Shown: positions 1 to 8,124, counted from the first letter of the stretch. The stretch: DNA of 13,300 bases from CAYFMH01 sp964344165 (GCA_964344165.1 CAYFMH010000046.1:1-13300), one strand, 5' to 3'. Notes: generated by a model not told the origin, from the sequence alone. Made by a program: numbers and translations.

Positions 1-131
1 TACTCAATTCTAATATTTGATCAACTTTTTTATTCAAAATGCGTAAGTCCTAATATTTTATGAAATTTCAAGAGTTTTTTCACCTATTAAAGACCATTTT
101 TTTATAAATCCAGAGAAATAAAACAAATAAT

Positions 132-159
132 TTGACAGGGGAGGTAAAAAACATAGAAT
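132..159 (+). promoter_or_regulatory. Promoter of the rpsS-rplV-rpsC operon
   Basis: TTGACA at 132-137 and TAGAAT at 154-159 are separated by 16 bp and would start transcription near 166, giving a leader of only about 18 nt before the rpsS start codon. The same -35/-10 pair and spacing occurs before the tRNA-Ile gene (4312-4339), which supports it as the housekeeping promoter form of this genome. Bases 1-131 hold no gene that I can support. Confidence 0.8.
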
Positions 160-183
160 CACGCGGCTTAAATCAAAGAAATC

Positions 184-453
184 ATGACTCGATCCTCTAA
201 AAAAGGACCTTACGTAGACCCTCGCTTGATGAAAAAAGTGCAAGCGATGCTTGCCGCAGGCGACAAAAAAGTAATCAGAACCTGGTCTCGGGATTGCACC
301 ATTTGTCCAGAATTTGTTGGTTTTACCTTTGGCGTTCATAACGGAAAAGAACACATTCCAGTTTTTTGTTCTGAAGCCATGGTAGGACATAAACTCGGAG
401 AATTCGCTCCAACCCGTAAATTCCGAAGCCACGGAGGAAAACTCGCAAAGTAG
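184..453 (+). CDS. rpsS: 30S ribosomal protein S19
   Basis: S19 binds 16S rRNA in the head of the small subunit, next to S13. The 89-residue product matches the family along its full length: an N-terminal KKGPYVDPRL segment, then KKVIRTWSRDCTICPEFVG in the middle, then HNGKEHIPVF and the C-terminal GHKLGEFAPTRKF block. Length is normal for bacterial S19. The ATG at 184 gives the expected N-terminus. No Shine-Dalgarno sequence precedes it; the leader is short and A-rich. It is the first gene of a promoter-driven trio with rplV and rpsC, whereas in most bacteria rplB lies directly upstream. That gene is not in the 183 bases before it. Confidence 0.97.
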   Translation: MTRSSKKGPYVDPRLMKKVQAMLAAGDKKVIRTWSRDCTICPEFVGFTFGVHNGKEHIPVFCSEAMVGHKLGEFAPTRKFRSHGGKLAK

Positions 454-525
454 TTTTTAGTTCTTAGTTTATAGTTTTTAGAGGATTCCCCCCTACCACC
501 TACAACTTACCACCTACAACCTATC
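454..525 (+). repeat. Low-complexity rpsS-rplV spacer with tandem 13-bp repeat
   Basis: The spacer has a T-rich block at about 453-481 made of TTAGTT/TATAGTTTTTAG variants, followed by two copies of TACCACCTACAAC at 494-506 and 508-520. No gene or clear terminator is visible. Such a spacer between two co-transcribed ribosomal protein genes is unusually repetitive. Its function is unknown. Confidence 0.7.
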
Positions 526-858
526 ATGAAAGCTCATCTACGACGAATCCGAATCTCTCAAAAAAAAGCCAACCTCGTGGCTGACATGATTCGTAATCAA
601 ATGGCTATCAAAGCCCTTGAAACACTTAAATTCACTCCCAAAAAAGCAGCAAAAATTCTCTACAAAGTACTCCAATCAGCCGTCTCAAATGCAACAAACA
701 ACGACGGAAAAAAAGCAGAAACTCTTATCGTAAAAAGTATTATTGTAAACCGAGGGACTTTTTATCGACGGTTTTTGCCTTCCACACGGGGAAGAGCTCT
801 CCCAATCCATAAACCCACCGCCAATATTTCTATTGAGCTTGATACCATTGATTCATAA
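526..858 (+). CDS. rplV: 50S ribosomal protein L22
   Basis: L22 binds 23S rRNA and its long beta-hairpin lines the peptide exit tunnel. The 110-residue product has the family pattern: RRIRISQKKANLVADMIR near the N-terminus, KAAKILYKVLQSAVSNATNN in the middle, and the tunnel hairpin region with the RRFLPSTRGRALPIHKPTA segment at about 81-99, ending HISIELD-like (NISIELD). Length is typical. The start at 526 is preceded by a CA-rich repeat rather than a ribosome binding site. The next gene, rpsC, begins 15 bases after the stop, so the two are co-transcribed. Confidence 0.97.
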   Translation: MKAHLRRIRISQKKANLVADMIRNQMAIKALETLKFTPKKAAKILYKVLQSAVSNATNNDGKKAETLIVKSIIVNRGTFYRRFLPSTRGRALPIHKPTANISIELDTIDS

Positions 859-873
859 TTTTTAAAATTAAAT

Positions 874-1518
874 ATGGGAAAAAAAGTCAGTCCAGTCTCA
901 CTCCGTATCGGAATCACCAGAACTTGGGATTCTATCTGGTACGACAAAAGAAACTATCAACAAAAATTTTTACAAGACTTAGAACTTAGAAAGTTCCTCG
1001 AAAAAAAATGTGCTCCCGCAGGAGTTGCCAAAGTAGAAATCCACCGACATCCTGGGAAAACTGCTGTCATTATCCACTGTGGTAAACCAGGAATGATTAT
1101 CGGACGAAGCGGTGAAAACATCGAAAAATTAAATAAAGAACTCCAAAAAAAGTTTGGAGAAATTTTTGATATTTCAGTACAAGAAGTACGAAAACCAGAC
1201 GGAAACGCTCAACTAGTAGCTACCTCTGTGGCTGATCAAATCTCTCGACGGTTCCCATACCGACGAGTGGTAAAAATGGCCATCGAACGAGCCCGGGAAT
1301 CAGGAGCCAAAGGAATTAAAATCTGTGTCAGTGGACGACTCAACGGAGTCGACATCGCCCGACGAGAGATTTATTCTCAAGGGACTGTGCCACTTCACAC
1401 GCTCCGAGCAAAAATTGATTATGCTACGGCTCGAGCTGAAACCACCTATGGAACGATCGGGATCAAAGTATGGATCTACCATGGCATGGTGTTTAAAAAC
1501 GAAAAGATCAGCAATTAA
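874..1518 (+). CDS. rpsC: 30S ribosomal protein S3
   Basis: S3 sits at the mRNA entry site of the small subunit and has helicase activity there with S4 and S5. The 214-residue protein starts MGKKVSPVSLRIG, as usual for S3. A type II KH domain covers roughly residues 40-110, with the GRSG loop at 77-80. The C-terminal domain at about 139-204 carries the conserved SGRLNGVDIARRE and IDYATARAETTYGTIGIKVW segments. Length is normal. It ends the ribosomal run: the usual next gene, rplP, does not follow, and the next coding sequence is an unrelated lipoprotein gene with its own promoter. The 116-bp gap after it contains T-runs, but I see no convincing terminator hairpin. Confidence 0.97.
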   Translation: MGKKVSPVSLRIGITRTWDSIWYDKRNYQQKFLQDLELRKFLEKKCAPAGVAKVEIHRHPGKTAVIIHCGKPGMIIGRSGENIEKLNKELQKKFGEIFDISVQEVRKPDGNAQLVATSVADQISRRFPYRRVVKMAIERARESGAKGIKICVSGRLNGVDIARREIYSQGTVPLHTLRAKIDYATARAETTYGTIGIKVWIYHGMVFKNEKISN

Positions 1519-1572
1519 GCAATTAAAAAAAGGGTTCTTTATTTTTTGAGCTATTTTTTTGTGCATAAAAAT

Positions 1573-1602
1573 TTGACAGGTACAAATCCCCCACGCTAAA
1601 AT
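1573..1602 (+). promoter_or_regulatory. Promoter of the small lipoprotein gene
   Basis: TTGACA at 1573-1578 and TAAAAT at 1597-1602 are 18 bp apart. A perfect inverted repeat GCTAAA-A-TTTAGC (1595-1607) overlaps the -10 box and probable start site and could be an operator. The bases after the -35 box (TTGACAGG) match those of the rpsS promoter. Confidence 0.65.
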
Positions 1603-1634
1603 TTAGCAAGCTTTTTATTTTTTAACCTTGTACC

Positions 1635-1865
1635 ATGAAAAAGTTACTTGTTTTGGGGCTCAGTTTTATGCTCCTTGGTTGTATGCAACCAAAATCAGAA
1701 GAATCAGCTCCTCCTGCCCCTGAAACAGCGGTAGTAAAAGAAGCTGAAAAAGCAATGGACGCCGCTGAAGAAACCATGGAAAAAGCCGTCGATATGGCGG
1801 AAGAAATGGAAGAAAAAGCGGAAGATCTAGAAGTAGAAATGGAAGCGGAAGAAGCGGCTGAGTAG
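1635..1865 (+). CDS. Small acidic lipoprotein
   Basis: The 76-residue product begins with a lysine pair and a hydrophobic stretch, then a lipobox LLGC with the lipidated cysteine at residue 16. It should therefore be exported, lipid-modified and anchored on the outer face of the membrane. The mature part (about 60 residues) starts with a Pro/Ser-rich spacer and continues as an Ala/Glu/Met-rich, highly acidic run of EEMEEKAEDLEVE type, which looks like one long helix or coiled coil. No catalytic domain is present. The gene stands alone, between rpsC and a terminator shared with lysS. The ATG is preceded by TTTAACC seven bases upstream rather than a Shine-Dalgarno sequence. The function is unknown. 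Confidence 0.85.
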   Translation: MKKLLVLGLSFMLLGCMQPKSEESAPPAPETAVVKEAEKAMDAAEETMEKAVDMAEEMEEKAEDLEVEMEAEEAAE

Positions 1866-1882
1866 TTTTCTTTCGGATTCTG

Positions 1883-1915
1883 AAAAAAACTCTCGAATTT
1901 CTCGGGAGTTTTTTT
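1883..1915. terminator. Bidirectional intrinsic terminator
   Basis: An 8-bp hairpin (1889-1896 with 1902-1909, one T-G pair, 5-nt loop) is flanked by an A run on the left (1883-1888) and a T run on the right (1910-1915). It therefore works in both directions: for the lipoprotein gene from the left and for lysS from the right, whose stop codon is at its edge. Confidence 0.85.
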
Positions 1916-3431
1916 ATTGATTCTCTGGCTTCATCGTCGGAAAAAATATAACATCTCGCAGATTGGATTGCCCCGTAAGCAATGTAACAACCCGATCTAT
2001 CCCCATCCCCCAACCAGAAATCGGCGGAAATCCATGCTCCATGGCGACTACATATTCATCATCTCCTCTCATCGCTTCTTCGTCTCCTGCGGCTGAGAGT
2101 TTGGCTTGTTGTTCAAAACGCTCTTTTTGATCTATTGGATCGACGAGCTCTCCATAAGCTTTTACCACTTCCCAACCATTTACCACCAGCTGAATCTGTT
2201 CTACAATTTCAGGATCTTTATCAGACTGACGAGCAAGTGGCTGCAGATCTTTTGGATAGTTATAGAGGAAAACCGGACCAAGCAATTTTGGGCGAACAAC
2301 TTTTTTGTACACCAGGTCAACCAATGTCGCAAAGCTAAGAGTTCCATCGTCATCTTCAATCTTTATCTTTTTATCTTTGAATACTTTTCGAAGTTTGGCC
2401 TCATCATTGTGCTCAGTGATATCAACACCTGATTCTTTTTTGACGATTTCGATGAAGTCCAGTTTCTTCCAAGGAGTTTTAAAATTAACTTTATTGAGTT
2501 TCCCATCTCGATCCGGGATCTCCACCACTCGATCCATCCCCAGCTCGTCAAAGACAAAATCAAACATTTCCTCTGTAAATTTCATCTGATGCTCGAAGTT
2601 GGTATACGCTTCATAGTGCTCAAGATGCGTGTGCTCTGGTAGGTGAGAAGGGTCTATTCCTTCGTTTCGAAATGCTTTTCCCAGTTCAAAAACTTTTTCA
2701 AATCCTCCTCCTATCAGCATCTTCAGGGGCAGTTCATGTGAAATTCGTAAAACTAAATCCATATCCATCGCATGATGATGCGTCTCATATGGTCGTGCGG
2801 CAGCTCCAGTCGCAGTGTGCATCAAAGTTGGTGTTTCGACTTCAAGAAATCCCTTAGATTCATAAAATCGACGAATAGCACCGATAAACCGAGAACGAAA
2901 AACAAATCGATCTCGTACTGATGGATCTGTTGTTAATTCTAGATATCGTTGTCGCTGCCGAGCCTCATCATCGGTCAGTCCATGAAATTTCTCTGGTAGT
3001 GGACGAAGTGTTTTGGCCAGTGGTACAATCTCGGTGACCAGCAGCGATGGCTCTCCATGCTTGGTGATAAAAAATTCCCCCTCAAATCCACAAAAATCTC
3101 CCAGATCAAGGAGCTTGAGAAATGTTTTCATATCGTCCTCGAGGATCTGCCGGGTAAAACAAACCTGAAAATCCCCGTCCACATCTCGAATCCGAAGAAA
3201 AGCGAGTTTTCCCATCTCTCGGAGATTGATAATCCGCCCGCAGAGACGCTTATCCGCTTTTGGCTTAGATAAAATATCGTCGAGTTCTCGTGGGGGATTT
3301 TTTTCGACAAAAGATTTTGCTTCGGCAGAAGTATGGGTTCGGTCAAATTTATCCGCATATCCAAACCCCATTTTTTTCCATTCTTCGAGCTTTCGTTTTC
3401 GTTCGATGATGAATTGATTTTCTTCGGTCAT
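1914..3431 (-). CDS. lysS: Lysyl-tRNA synthetase, class II
   Basis: The enzyme charges tRNA-Lys with lysine in the cytoplasm. The 505-residue protein has an N-terminal OB-fold anticodon-binding domain (about 60-160, with LCGRIINLREMGKLAFLRIRD) and a class II catalytic domain. Lysine-type signatures include GAAARPYETHHHAMDMD and the FELGKAFRNEGID motif 2 region. Near the C-terminus come VVKAYGELVDPIDQKERF and motif 3 GWGMGIDRVVTLL. Motif 2 has HLPEHTHLEHYEAY, where most bacterial LysRS have HNPEFT; this is close but divergent. I chose the ATG at 3431 (MTEENQF), because longer in-frame starts run into the toxin gene. It begins 10 bases after the toxin stop, so it is the third gene of the antitoxin-toxin operon. 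Confidence 0.95.
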   Translation of the reverse strand: MTEENQFIIERKRKLEEWKKMGFGYADKFDRTHTSAEAKSFVEKNPPRELDDILSKPKADKRLCGRIINLREMGKLAFLRIRDVDGDFQVCFTRQILEDDMKTFLKLLDLGDFCGFEGEFFITKHGEPSLLVTEIVPLAKTLRPLPEKFHGLTDDEARQRQRYLELTTDPSVRDRFVFRSRFIGAIRRFYESKGFLEVETPTLMHTATGAAARPYETHHHAMDMDLVLRISHELPLKMLIGGGFEKVFELGKAFRNEGIDPSHLPEHTHLEHYEAYTNFEHQMKFTEEMFDFVFDELGMDRVVEIPDRDGKLNKVNFKTPWKKLDFIEIVKKESGVDITEHNDEAKLRKVFKDKKIKIEDDDGTLSFATLVDLVYKKVVRPKLLGPVFLYNYPKDLQPLARQSDKDPEIVEQIQLVVNGWEVVKAYGELVDPIDQKERFEQQAKLSAAGDEEAMRGDDEYVVAMEHGFPPISGWGMGIDRVVTLLTGQSNLRDVIFFPTMKPENQ

Positions 3432-3441
3432 TTTTATTAAG

Positions 3442-3723
3442 TTATTTAAACATCTCTGAATGACTACCAATATTTGCTAAAAATAAAACAAGTTCATTAT
3501 TTTTTATACAATATATTAGCAACAGATCATTTTTTACATGACATTCTCGATATTCTGATAAATTTCCTTTCAGAGCATGATCTTTATACTTCTTATCCAA
3601 AATTTTTCCAGCCGAAAGCAAATCGATAACTTTATTTAATTCATCAAAATCTACCTTCCTTCCAGATGCCAACAACTTTTCCAACGATTTTCTATACCTT
3701 TTGGATGGTTTAATTTTGTACAT
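3442..3723 (-). CDS. yafQ: YafQ/RelE-family mRNA interferase toxin
   Basis: YafQ-type toxins cleave mRNA in the ribosomal A site and are held inactive by a cognate antitoxin. The 93-residue product has family length and the typical C-terminal half DHALKGNLSEYRECHVKNDLLLIY, then GSHSEMF. The residues used for cleavage in E. coli YafQ have clear counterparts here: His49, His62, Asp66, His88 and Phe92. The toxin is therefore probably intact. It starts four bases after the antitoxin stop, and lysS follows after 10 bases, so the three genes share one transcript. Expression is probably autoregulated by the antitoxin at the upstream promoter, as in related modules; this is inferred. Confidence 0.9.
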   Translation of the reverse strand: MYKIKPSKRYRKSLEKLLASGRKVDFDELNKVIDLLSAGKILDKKYKDHALKGNLSEYRECHVKNDLLLIYCIKNNELVLFLANIGSHSEMFK

Positions 3724-3727
3724 TAAT

Positions 3728-3967
3728 CTAAGATCCTAAAATTTCTCGATGCATTTCTTCTGCAGAATTGTAGCTTTTCCCATGTCTTAAAGCTTCTTCT
3801 GTTTCTCGAATAATTTCTGCTTCTTGCTCAGGAGTAAATCCATTTTCCCTCCTTTCTTCTGTTGTAATGATGACTGTATAATTTTGCGTTGGAGAAATAT
3901 CTTCTTGCCAACTTTTTGGAATTTCACTTCCTTTTACGTGCCTTACTACTTTTGGAGCTGCTTTCAT
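3728..3967 (-). CDS. Antitoxin of the YafQ-type toxin, unclassified fold
   Basis: Position and spacing (directly upstream of the toxin, four-base gap) mark this 79-residue protein as the antitoxin. It does not look like DinJ, the usual ribbon-helix-helix partner of YafQ. The N-terminal half contains VKGSEIPKSWQEDI and a short beta-like YTVIITTEE stretch. The C-terminal half is helical and charged (TPEQEAEIIRETEEALRHGK, then SAEEMHREIL), as expected for a toxin-wrapping tail. I used the ATG at 3967 (MKAAPKVVRHVKG), which lies six bases after a -10 box; an upstream in-frame ATG at 4009 would lie upstream of the promoter. The DNA-binding mode is unknown. Confidence 0.75.
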   Translation of the reverse strand: MKAAPKVVRHVKGSEIPKSWQEDISPTQNYTVIITTEERRENGFTPEQEAEIIRETEEALRHGKSYNSAEEMHREILGS

Positions 3968-3973
3968 AGCTAA

Positions 3974-4002
3974 ATAGTAGTTTACTAAAATCCAAATGTC
4001 AA
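3974..4002 (-). promoter_or_regulatory. Promoter of antitoxin-toxin-lysS, apparently leaderless
   Basis: On the minus strand TTGACA (4002-3997) and TACTAT (3979-3974) are 17 bp apart. Only six bases separate the -10 box from the antitoxin ATG (3967), so transcription would start at or next to the start codon and the mRNA would be leaderless. No other promoter position is obvious in the 10-bp gap before lysS. Confidence 0.65.
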
Positions 4003-4042
4003 AAAACATGGGGGCGGGAAAACCGGGAAAACACAGGAAGTC

Positions 4043-4306
4043 ATGCAGGAGCCGAACAAAAATTCTATTGCTTTTGACATCACAGTGCTCTCATACATCG
4101 AGGATAAAATTGCGGTTATCAATGCAATCGGAGAGAGATATGAGCGCGCAAACGTCAAACTCGAAGCCGCCTATCGAGAGTTTAACGAAAACGCACTTCA
4201 ACTCAGAGTTTCTCAGCTCGAATCAGAAGGAAAATTTGCTGCCGAAGAAGAATCCATCACGGCTGAAACAAGTGCCCAACTCAAAGATGGTGGATTTTTT
4301 AGTTAA
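4043..4306 (+). CDS. Hypothetical 87-aa coiled-coil protein
   Basis: I do not recognise this protein. It is cytoplasmic by composition, with no signal peptide or membrane segment. Most of it (about residues 15-75) should form one long amphipathic helix or coiled coil, rich in Glu, Ala and Leu, with segments such as ERYERANVKLEAAYREF. It ends in a short glycine/phenylalanine tail. It is divergent from the antitoxin gene and lies directly before the tRNA-Ile promoter. The GGAAG two bases before the ATG is too close to act as a normal ribosome binding site. Codon use fits the neighbouring host genes. It could be a remnant of a longer gene. Confidence 0.6.
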   Translation: MQEPNKNSIAFDITVLSYIEDKIAVINAIGERYERANVKLEAAYREFNENALQLRVSQLESEGKFAAEEESITAETSAQLKDGGFFS

Positions 4307-4311
4307 AAATT

Positions 4312-4339
4312 TTGACACCAAACTAAATATTTCTAGAAT
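4312..4339 (+). promoter_or_regulatory. Promoter of tRNA-Ile
   Basis: TTGACA at 4312-4317 and TAGAAT at 4334-4339 are 16 bp apart, identical in boxes and spacing to the rpsS promoter. Transcription would start near 4346, about 135 bases before the tRNA. That leader contains a small hairpin ATCGC/GCGAT (4344-4360), a perfect 12-bp palindrome (4440-4451) and two copies of ACGACCGA (near 4380 and 4472). All would be removed by tRNA processing. Confidence 0.7.
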
Positions 4340-4480
4340 CCCAATCGCTCTTTTTGCGATTTTAAAAACCAAAATTTTACGACCGATTAGGCGTGAAATT
4401 TTGAGAGGAAGGATTCTGGAATACTGGAAGGAATTTCGTTAGAAATTTCTAGAAGTATGGAGGCAATCCTGACGACCGAC

Positions 4481-6122
<1,642 letters not shown>

Positions 6123-6157
6123 TGTTAAAATATAGGTTAAGAAATAATGAAATTAGA

Positions 6158-6292
6158 TTATCCAATTTGTATCATTGGGAGTTTTGGAGATTTTTTATTT
6201 TGATTTTCTTTCATCGCTTTTTCTACTAACTCCTCTAAGAGATCAGTTAGTTGTTTCCTTGTGGCTACACGACAGTACATTAGGTATTTCAT
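6158..6292 (-). CDS. 44-aa serine-recombinase N-terminus peptide lacking the catalytic serine
   Basis: The start MKYLMYCRVATRKQL matches the first strand and active-site loop of the neighbouring recombinase (YLAYCRVSSKKQ), but the nucleophile serine is replaced by alanine (Ala10). After that it does not follow the family: a short Leu/Glu helix (LTDLLEELVEKAMKE) and a basic tail ending at a TAA. It starts 12 bases after the 122-aa fragment and ends 35 bases before the full recombinase, in the same operon. It may be a decayed remnant. It could also be a maintained regulator, such as a partner that modulates the integrase or a directionality factor; that is a guess. Confidence 0.6.
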   Translation of the reverse strand: MKYLMYCRVATRKQLTDLLEELVEKAMKENQNKKSPKLPMIQIG

Positions 6293-6304
6293 AGTAATAA
6301 TGGA

Positions 6305-6673
6305 TTACAAATAAGCCCTAAACTCCATAGCAAATGCCTGGATTAGAGCTTCTATAAATTCTTTATCTGATGGAGGATTTTTGATGGCAATAAGTTCTTT
6401 TCCTCCCATAAGTTTAAAATCCTCTATCTTACGAGAAAAACGATCTACTTCGGAGACAAAAAGCCCTCTAATGTTTTTATCCTTCAAACGTTTTAGCATC
6501 TCCTTAAATGCCTTTCGTCTTTCTGGATAAACGTCATAGAACCAATCTCCATCTTGAATCTCGCAACCTTTGCTTTTTGCATACTCTTGGATCAAATCTT
6601 GCTGTCTACAAATACAGTCCTCTGGGTTAGTAATACGTCCAGAAGCTCGGCAATACGCCAAATAGGTTTTCAT
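6305..6673 (-). CDS. Truncated serine recombinase, catalytic domain only (122 aa)
   Basis: From the ATG at 6673 the product begins MKTYLAYCRASG and keeps the serine (Ser11), the DWF segment, KAFKEMLKRLKDKNIRG and the DRFSR motif of serine recombinases. It therefore covers most of the catalytic domain. It ends within the long helix that normally leads to the DNA-binding part (EALIQAFAMEFRAYL), so it lacks a recombinase domain. Its first codons and leader are nearly identical to those of the 528-aa recombinase, which shows common origin by duplication. A longer in-frame start at 6712 adds a hydrophobic stretch not seen in relatives and was not used. It may be a pseudogene fragment or a dimerising regulator. 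Confidence 0.75.
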   Translation of the reverse strand: MKTYLAYCRASGRITNPEDCICRQQDLIQEYAKSKGCEIQDGDWFYDVYPERRKAFKEMLKRLKDKNIRGLFVSEVDRFSRKIEDFKLMGGKELIAIKNPPSDKEFIEALIQAFAMEFRAYL

Positions 6674-6701
6674 GTTAAATAGGTAAAGAAATAGTGAAAT
6701 T
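6646..6701 (-). repeat. Duplicated leader plus first codons, copy 2
   Basis: This is the partner of the repeat at 6092-6154: the same leader (ATTTC-CTATTTCTT-ACCTAT type on the minus strand) and the same codons for KTYLAYCR. The remaining bases 6702-6786 between this repeat and the preceding gene hold nothing that I can identify. Confidence 0.8.
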
Positions 6702-6786
6702 TGTATTTCCACTTTTTCTTCTGCGTACTACTGGATGCAATACCTGTTCCACATGAAGACAAGTGAACCGAAAACGATTTTTTTTG

Positions 6787-7014
6787 TTACTCTTTGGATT
6801 GAGCTATTTCCTCGTGAAACACGACTTGATAACCATTTTCCAATAAATTGAGTAAACATTCATTAAGTTCATCTGCGCCATAAGTTTTTTTACGCTTTTC
6901 TTCGGGTAAATCCGATTCATAAGCATTGATAATCCCTTGTGCAGAAAAGGGCATAGGCTCGTCAAATTTGAAGCCGATAGGCGGTACGATCTCGATTAGA
7001 GGATGTTTCGCCAT
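6787..7014 (-). CDS. Hypothetical 75-aa protein
   Basis: I do not recognise it. The protein is acidic and soluble, with a proline-rich N-terminal third (EIVPPIGFKFDEPMPF). A helical middle (SDLPEEKRKKTYGADELNECLLNLLENG) is followed by a short strand YQVVFHEE. There is no membrane segment or known catalytic motif. It lies 27 bases downstream of the Xre-like gene in the minus-strand arm of the element, where phages often keep small regulators of lysogeny or excision. The leader before the ATG (7014) is pyrimidine-rich (TTAATCC about ten bases upstream) without a Shine-Dalgarno sequence. Confidence 0.65.
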   Translation of the reverse strand: MAKHPLIEIVPPIGFKFDEPMPFSAQGIINAYESDLPEEKRKKTYGADELNECLLNLLENGYQVVFHEEIAQSKE

Positions 7015-7041
7015 GAAAATATGGGGATTAAGAAGTAAGGA

Positions 7042-7395
7042 CTATTTTTTAAGTTCTTCAATCAGATTTATCTGTAAATCAATTTGTTTAGAATCAAACC
7101 CAATCACTCGAAGATGTTTTTTAATTTCAGCAATGGAATTAACTGGTTTATTTGCTTCCATTCCAAAAAACTCATCAATATCTTTCCCAAAATGATGAGC
7201 TAGTTTTTCCAGGCTTGCCATATTGATCTTTTTTTTCTTCCTTAGTTCCAATAAAAGACGATCATACTTTCCTATTGCCGCCGAAGTTCTAGGAGATTGG
7301 GGATCAATAATTTTTCCCAAAACAACTTTATCCTCGCTACTTTCTATTCGTAGCTCTTCTAGTTTATCGGCAATGTATTCTCCGTTAAAAATCAT
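7042..7395 (-). CDS. Xre-like DNA-binding protein (divergent)
   Basis: The 117-residue product opens with MIFNGEYIADKLEELRIES, which resembles the start of Xre/Cro helix-turn-helix proteins. At residues 58-77 it has INMASLEKLAHHFGKDIDEFF, the typical last two helices of that domain. Between them is a longer, basic segment (ELRKKKKI) than usual. A helical C-terminal tail (about 85-117) may dimerise. It probably acts as a second regulator in the lysogeny arm. Its ATG overlaps the stop of the upstream gene as ATGA (7392-7395), so the two are likely translationally coupled. Confidence 0.65.
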   Translation of the reverse strand: MIFNGEYIADKLEELRIESSEDKVVLGKIIDPQSPRTSAAIGKYDRLLLELRKKKKINMASLEKLAHHFGKDIDEFFGMEANKPVNSIAEIKKHLRVIGFDSKQIDLQINLIEELKK

Positions 7396-7616
7396 TGTGA
7401 AGCCATTACATAAGAAGTAACGAGTTTTTTAGAAAGCATTTTCCATCGAACTCCTCTTTTCTTTTTTCGAGTTTTATCATCCAAAAATATTGATTCAAGA
7501 ACCTCTTTCCCTGCTTTTTTATTTCTGCTTCCCAGATGAATATGCAACTGCCCAATTTTAAGCACATTTCTGCTTATATCTCCCTCGCTGTAAATAAGTG
7601 AATCAGTTTTTCCCAT
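7392..7616 (-). CDS. Hypothetical basic 74-aa protein
   Basis: I do not recognise it. It has a strand-rich N-terminal half (ISRNVLKIGQLHIHLGSRNKK) and a strongly basic middle (DDKTRKKKRGVRWKMLSKK), which suggests nucleic acid binding. There is no cysteine cluster or membrane segment. It starts 12 bases after the repressor-like gene and overlaps the next gene by four bases, so it belongs to the same operon. It could be a small DNA-binding accessory protein, possibly a recombination directionality factor, since such proteins are short, basic and encoded near the integrase; the sequence does not prove this. Confidence 0.6.
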   Translation of the reverse strand: MGKTDSLIYSEGDISRNVLKIGQLHIHLGSRNKKAGKEVLESIFLDDKTRKKKRGVRWKMLSKKLVTSYVMASQ

Positions 7617-7628
7617 AAGTGATTAAGG

Positions 7629-8048
7629 TTATTTTTTCCCCTTCTTAGCAATTAAAAACTCCATATAAGAAGATAAGGCTTTTATTTCCTCAATAGTCAT
7701 ACTATCAAGCATTTCATAAACCGACCTTTCCTTTACTCCATTTTTAAAAGTATCTCCCTTTTGACCAAAGGAAACGGAGCTTTGAGCATGTTCGCCATTA
7801 GCTTCAATCAAGGGAGCATCAAAAAGGAGTTGTTCAACAGGCTCTCCGATAAATTCAGCTAAACTTTCAACCTGTTCAAGAGAAAGGTCGTAGTTCTCAT
7901 CAGACAAAACCTTTTTCCCATGCTTTGCCCTAGTAGTTGTATCTTTTGCCGTTGATCCGCAAACTTCCCCTATTTTTTCGTAGGGGATTTTCTTTTCAGT
8001 CTTAAATTTAAGAGCTTTCGTTCTAAGATGTTTTTTATTTATCTTCAT
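7629..8048 (-). CDS. Phage-type repressor-like HTH protein
   Basis: The 139-residue protein has an N-terminal helix-turn-helix-like domain (about 5-75). It contains PYEKIGEVCGSTAKDTTTRAKHGKKV, and then LSLEQVESLAEFIGEPVEQLLFD, the usual closing helices of Xre/CI-type domains. A linker and a C-terminal helix (EIKALSSYMEFLIAKKGKK) follow; there is no LexA-type protease domain. As the first gene of the minus-strand arm, next to divergent promoters and repeated sites, it is the best candidate for the lysogeny repressor. I chose the ATG at 8048; an in-frame TTG two codons upstream is less likely. Confidence 0.7.
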   Translation of the reverse strand: MKINKKHLRTKALKFKTEKKIPYEKIGEVCGSTAKDTTTRAKHGKKVLSDENYDLSLEQVESLAEFIGEPVEQLLFDAPLIEANGEHAQSSVSFGQKGDTFKNGVKERSVYEMLDSMTIEEIKALSSYMEFLIAKKGKK

Positions 8049-8095
8049 TAGCAATTCAATTTAAAAGTTAGACAGGCATTTGTTGTATGCTCAAG

Positions 8096-8124
8096 TTTAT
8101 AATTCTTTGAAATACTAAAGTCAA
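8096..8124 (-). promoter_or_regulatory. Promoter of the repressor-recombinase operon
   Basis: On the minus strand TTGACT (8124-8119) and TATAAA (8101-8096) are 17 bp apart. Transcription would start near 8089 and leave a leader of about 40 nt before the repressor ATG (8048). It faces away from the early promoter at 8220-8249. Confidence 0.65.

Noticed and set aside
58..432. Minus-strand open frame across the rpsS gene
   Set aside because: It is a shadow of rpsS, with no family similarity.
1519..1560. Intrinsic terminator after rpsC
   Set aside because: There are A and T runs that could pair weakly (around a GGGTTC core), but no stable GC stem; not strong enough to report.
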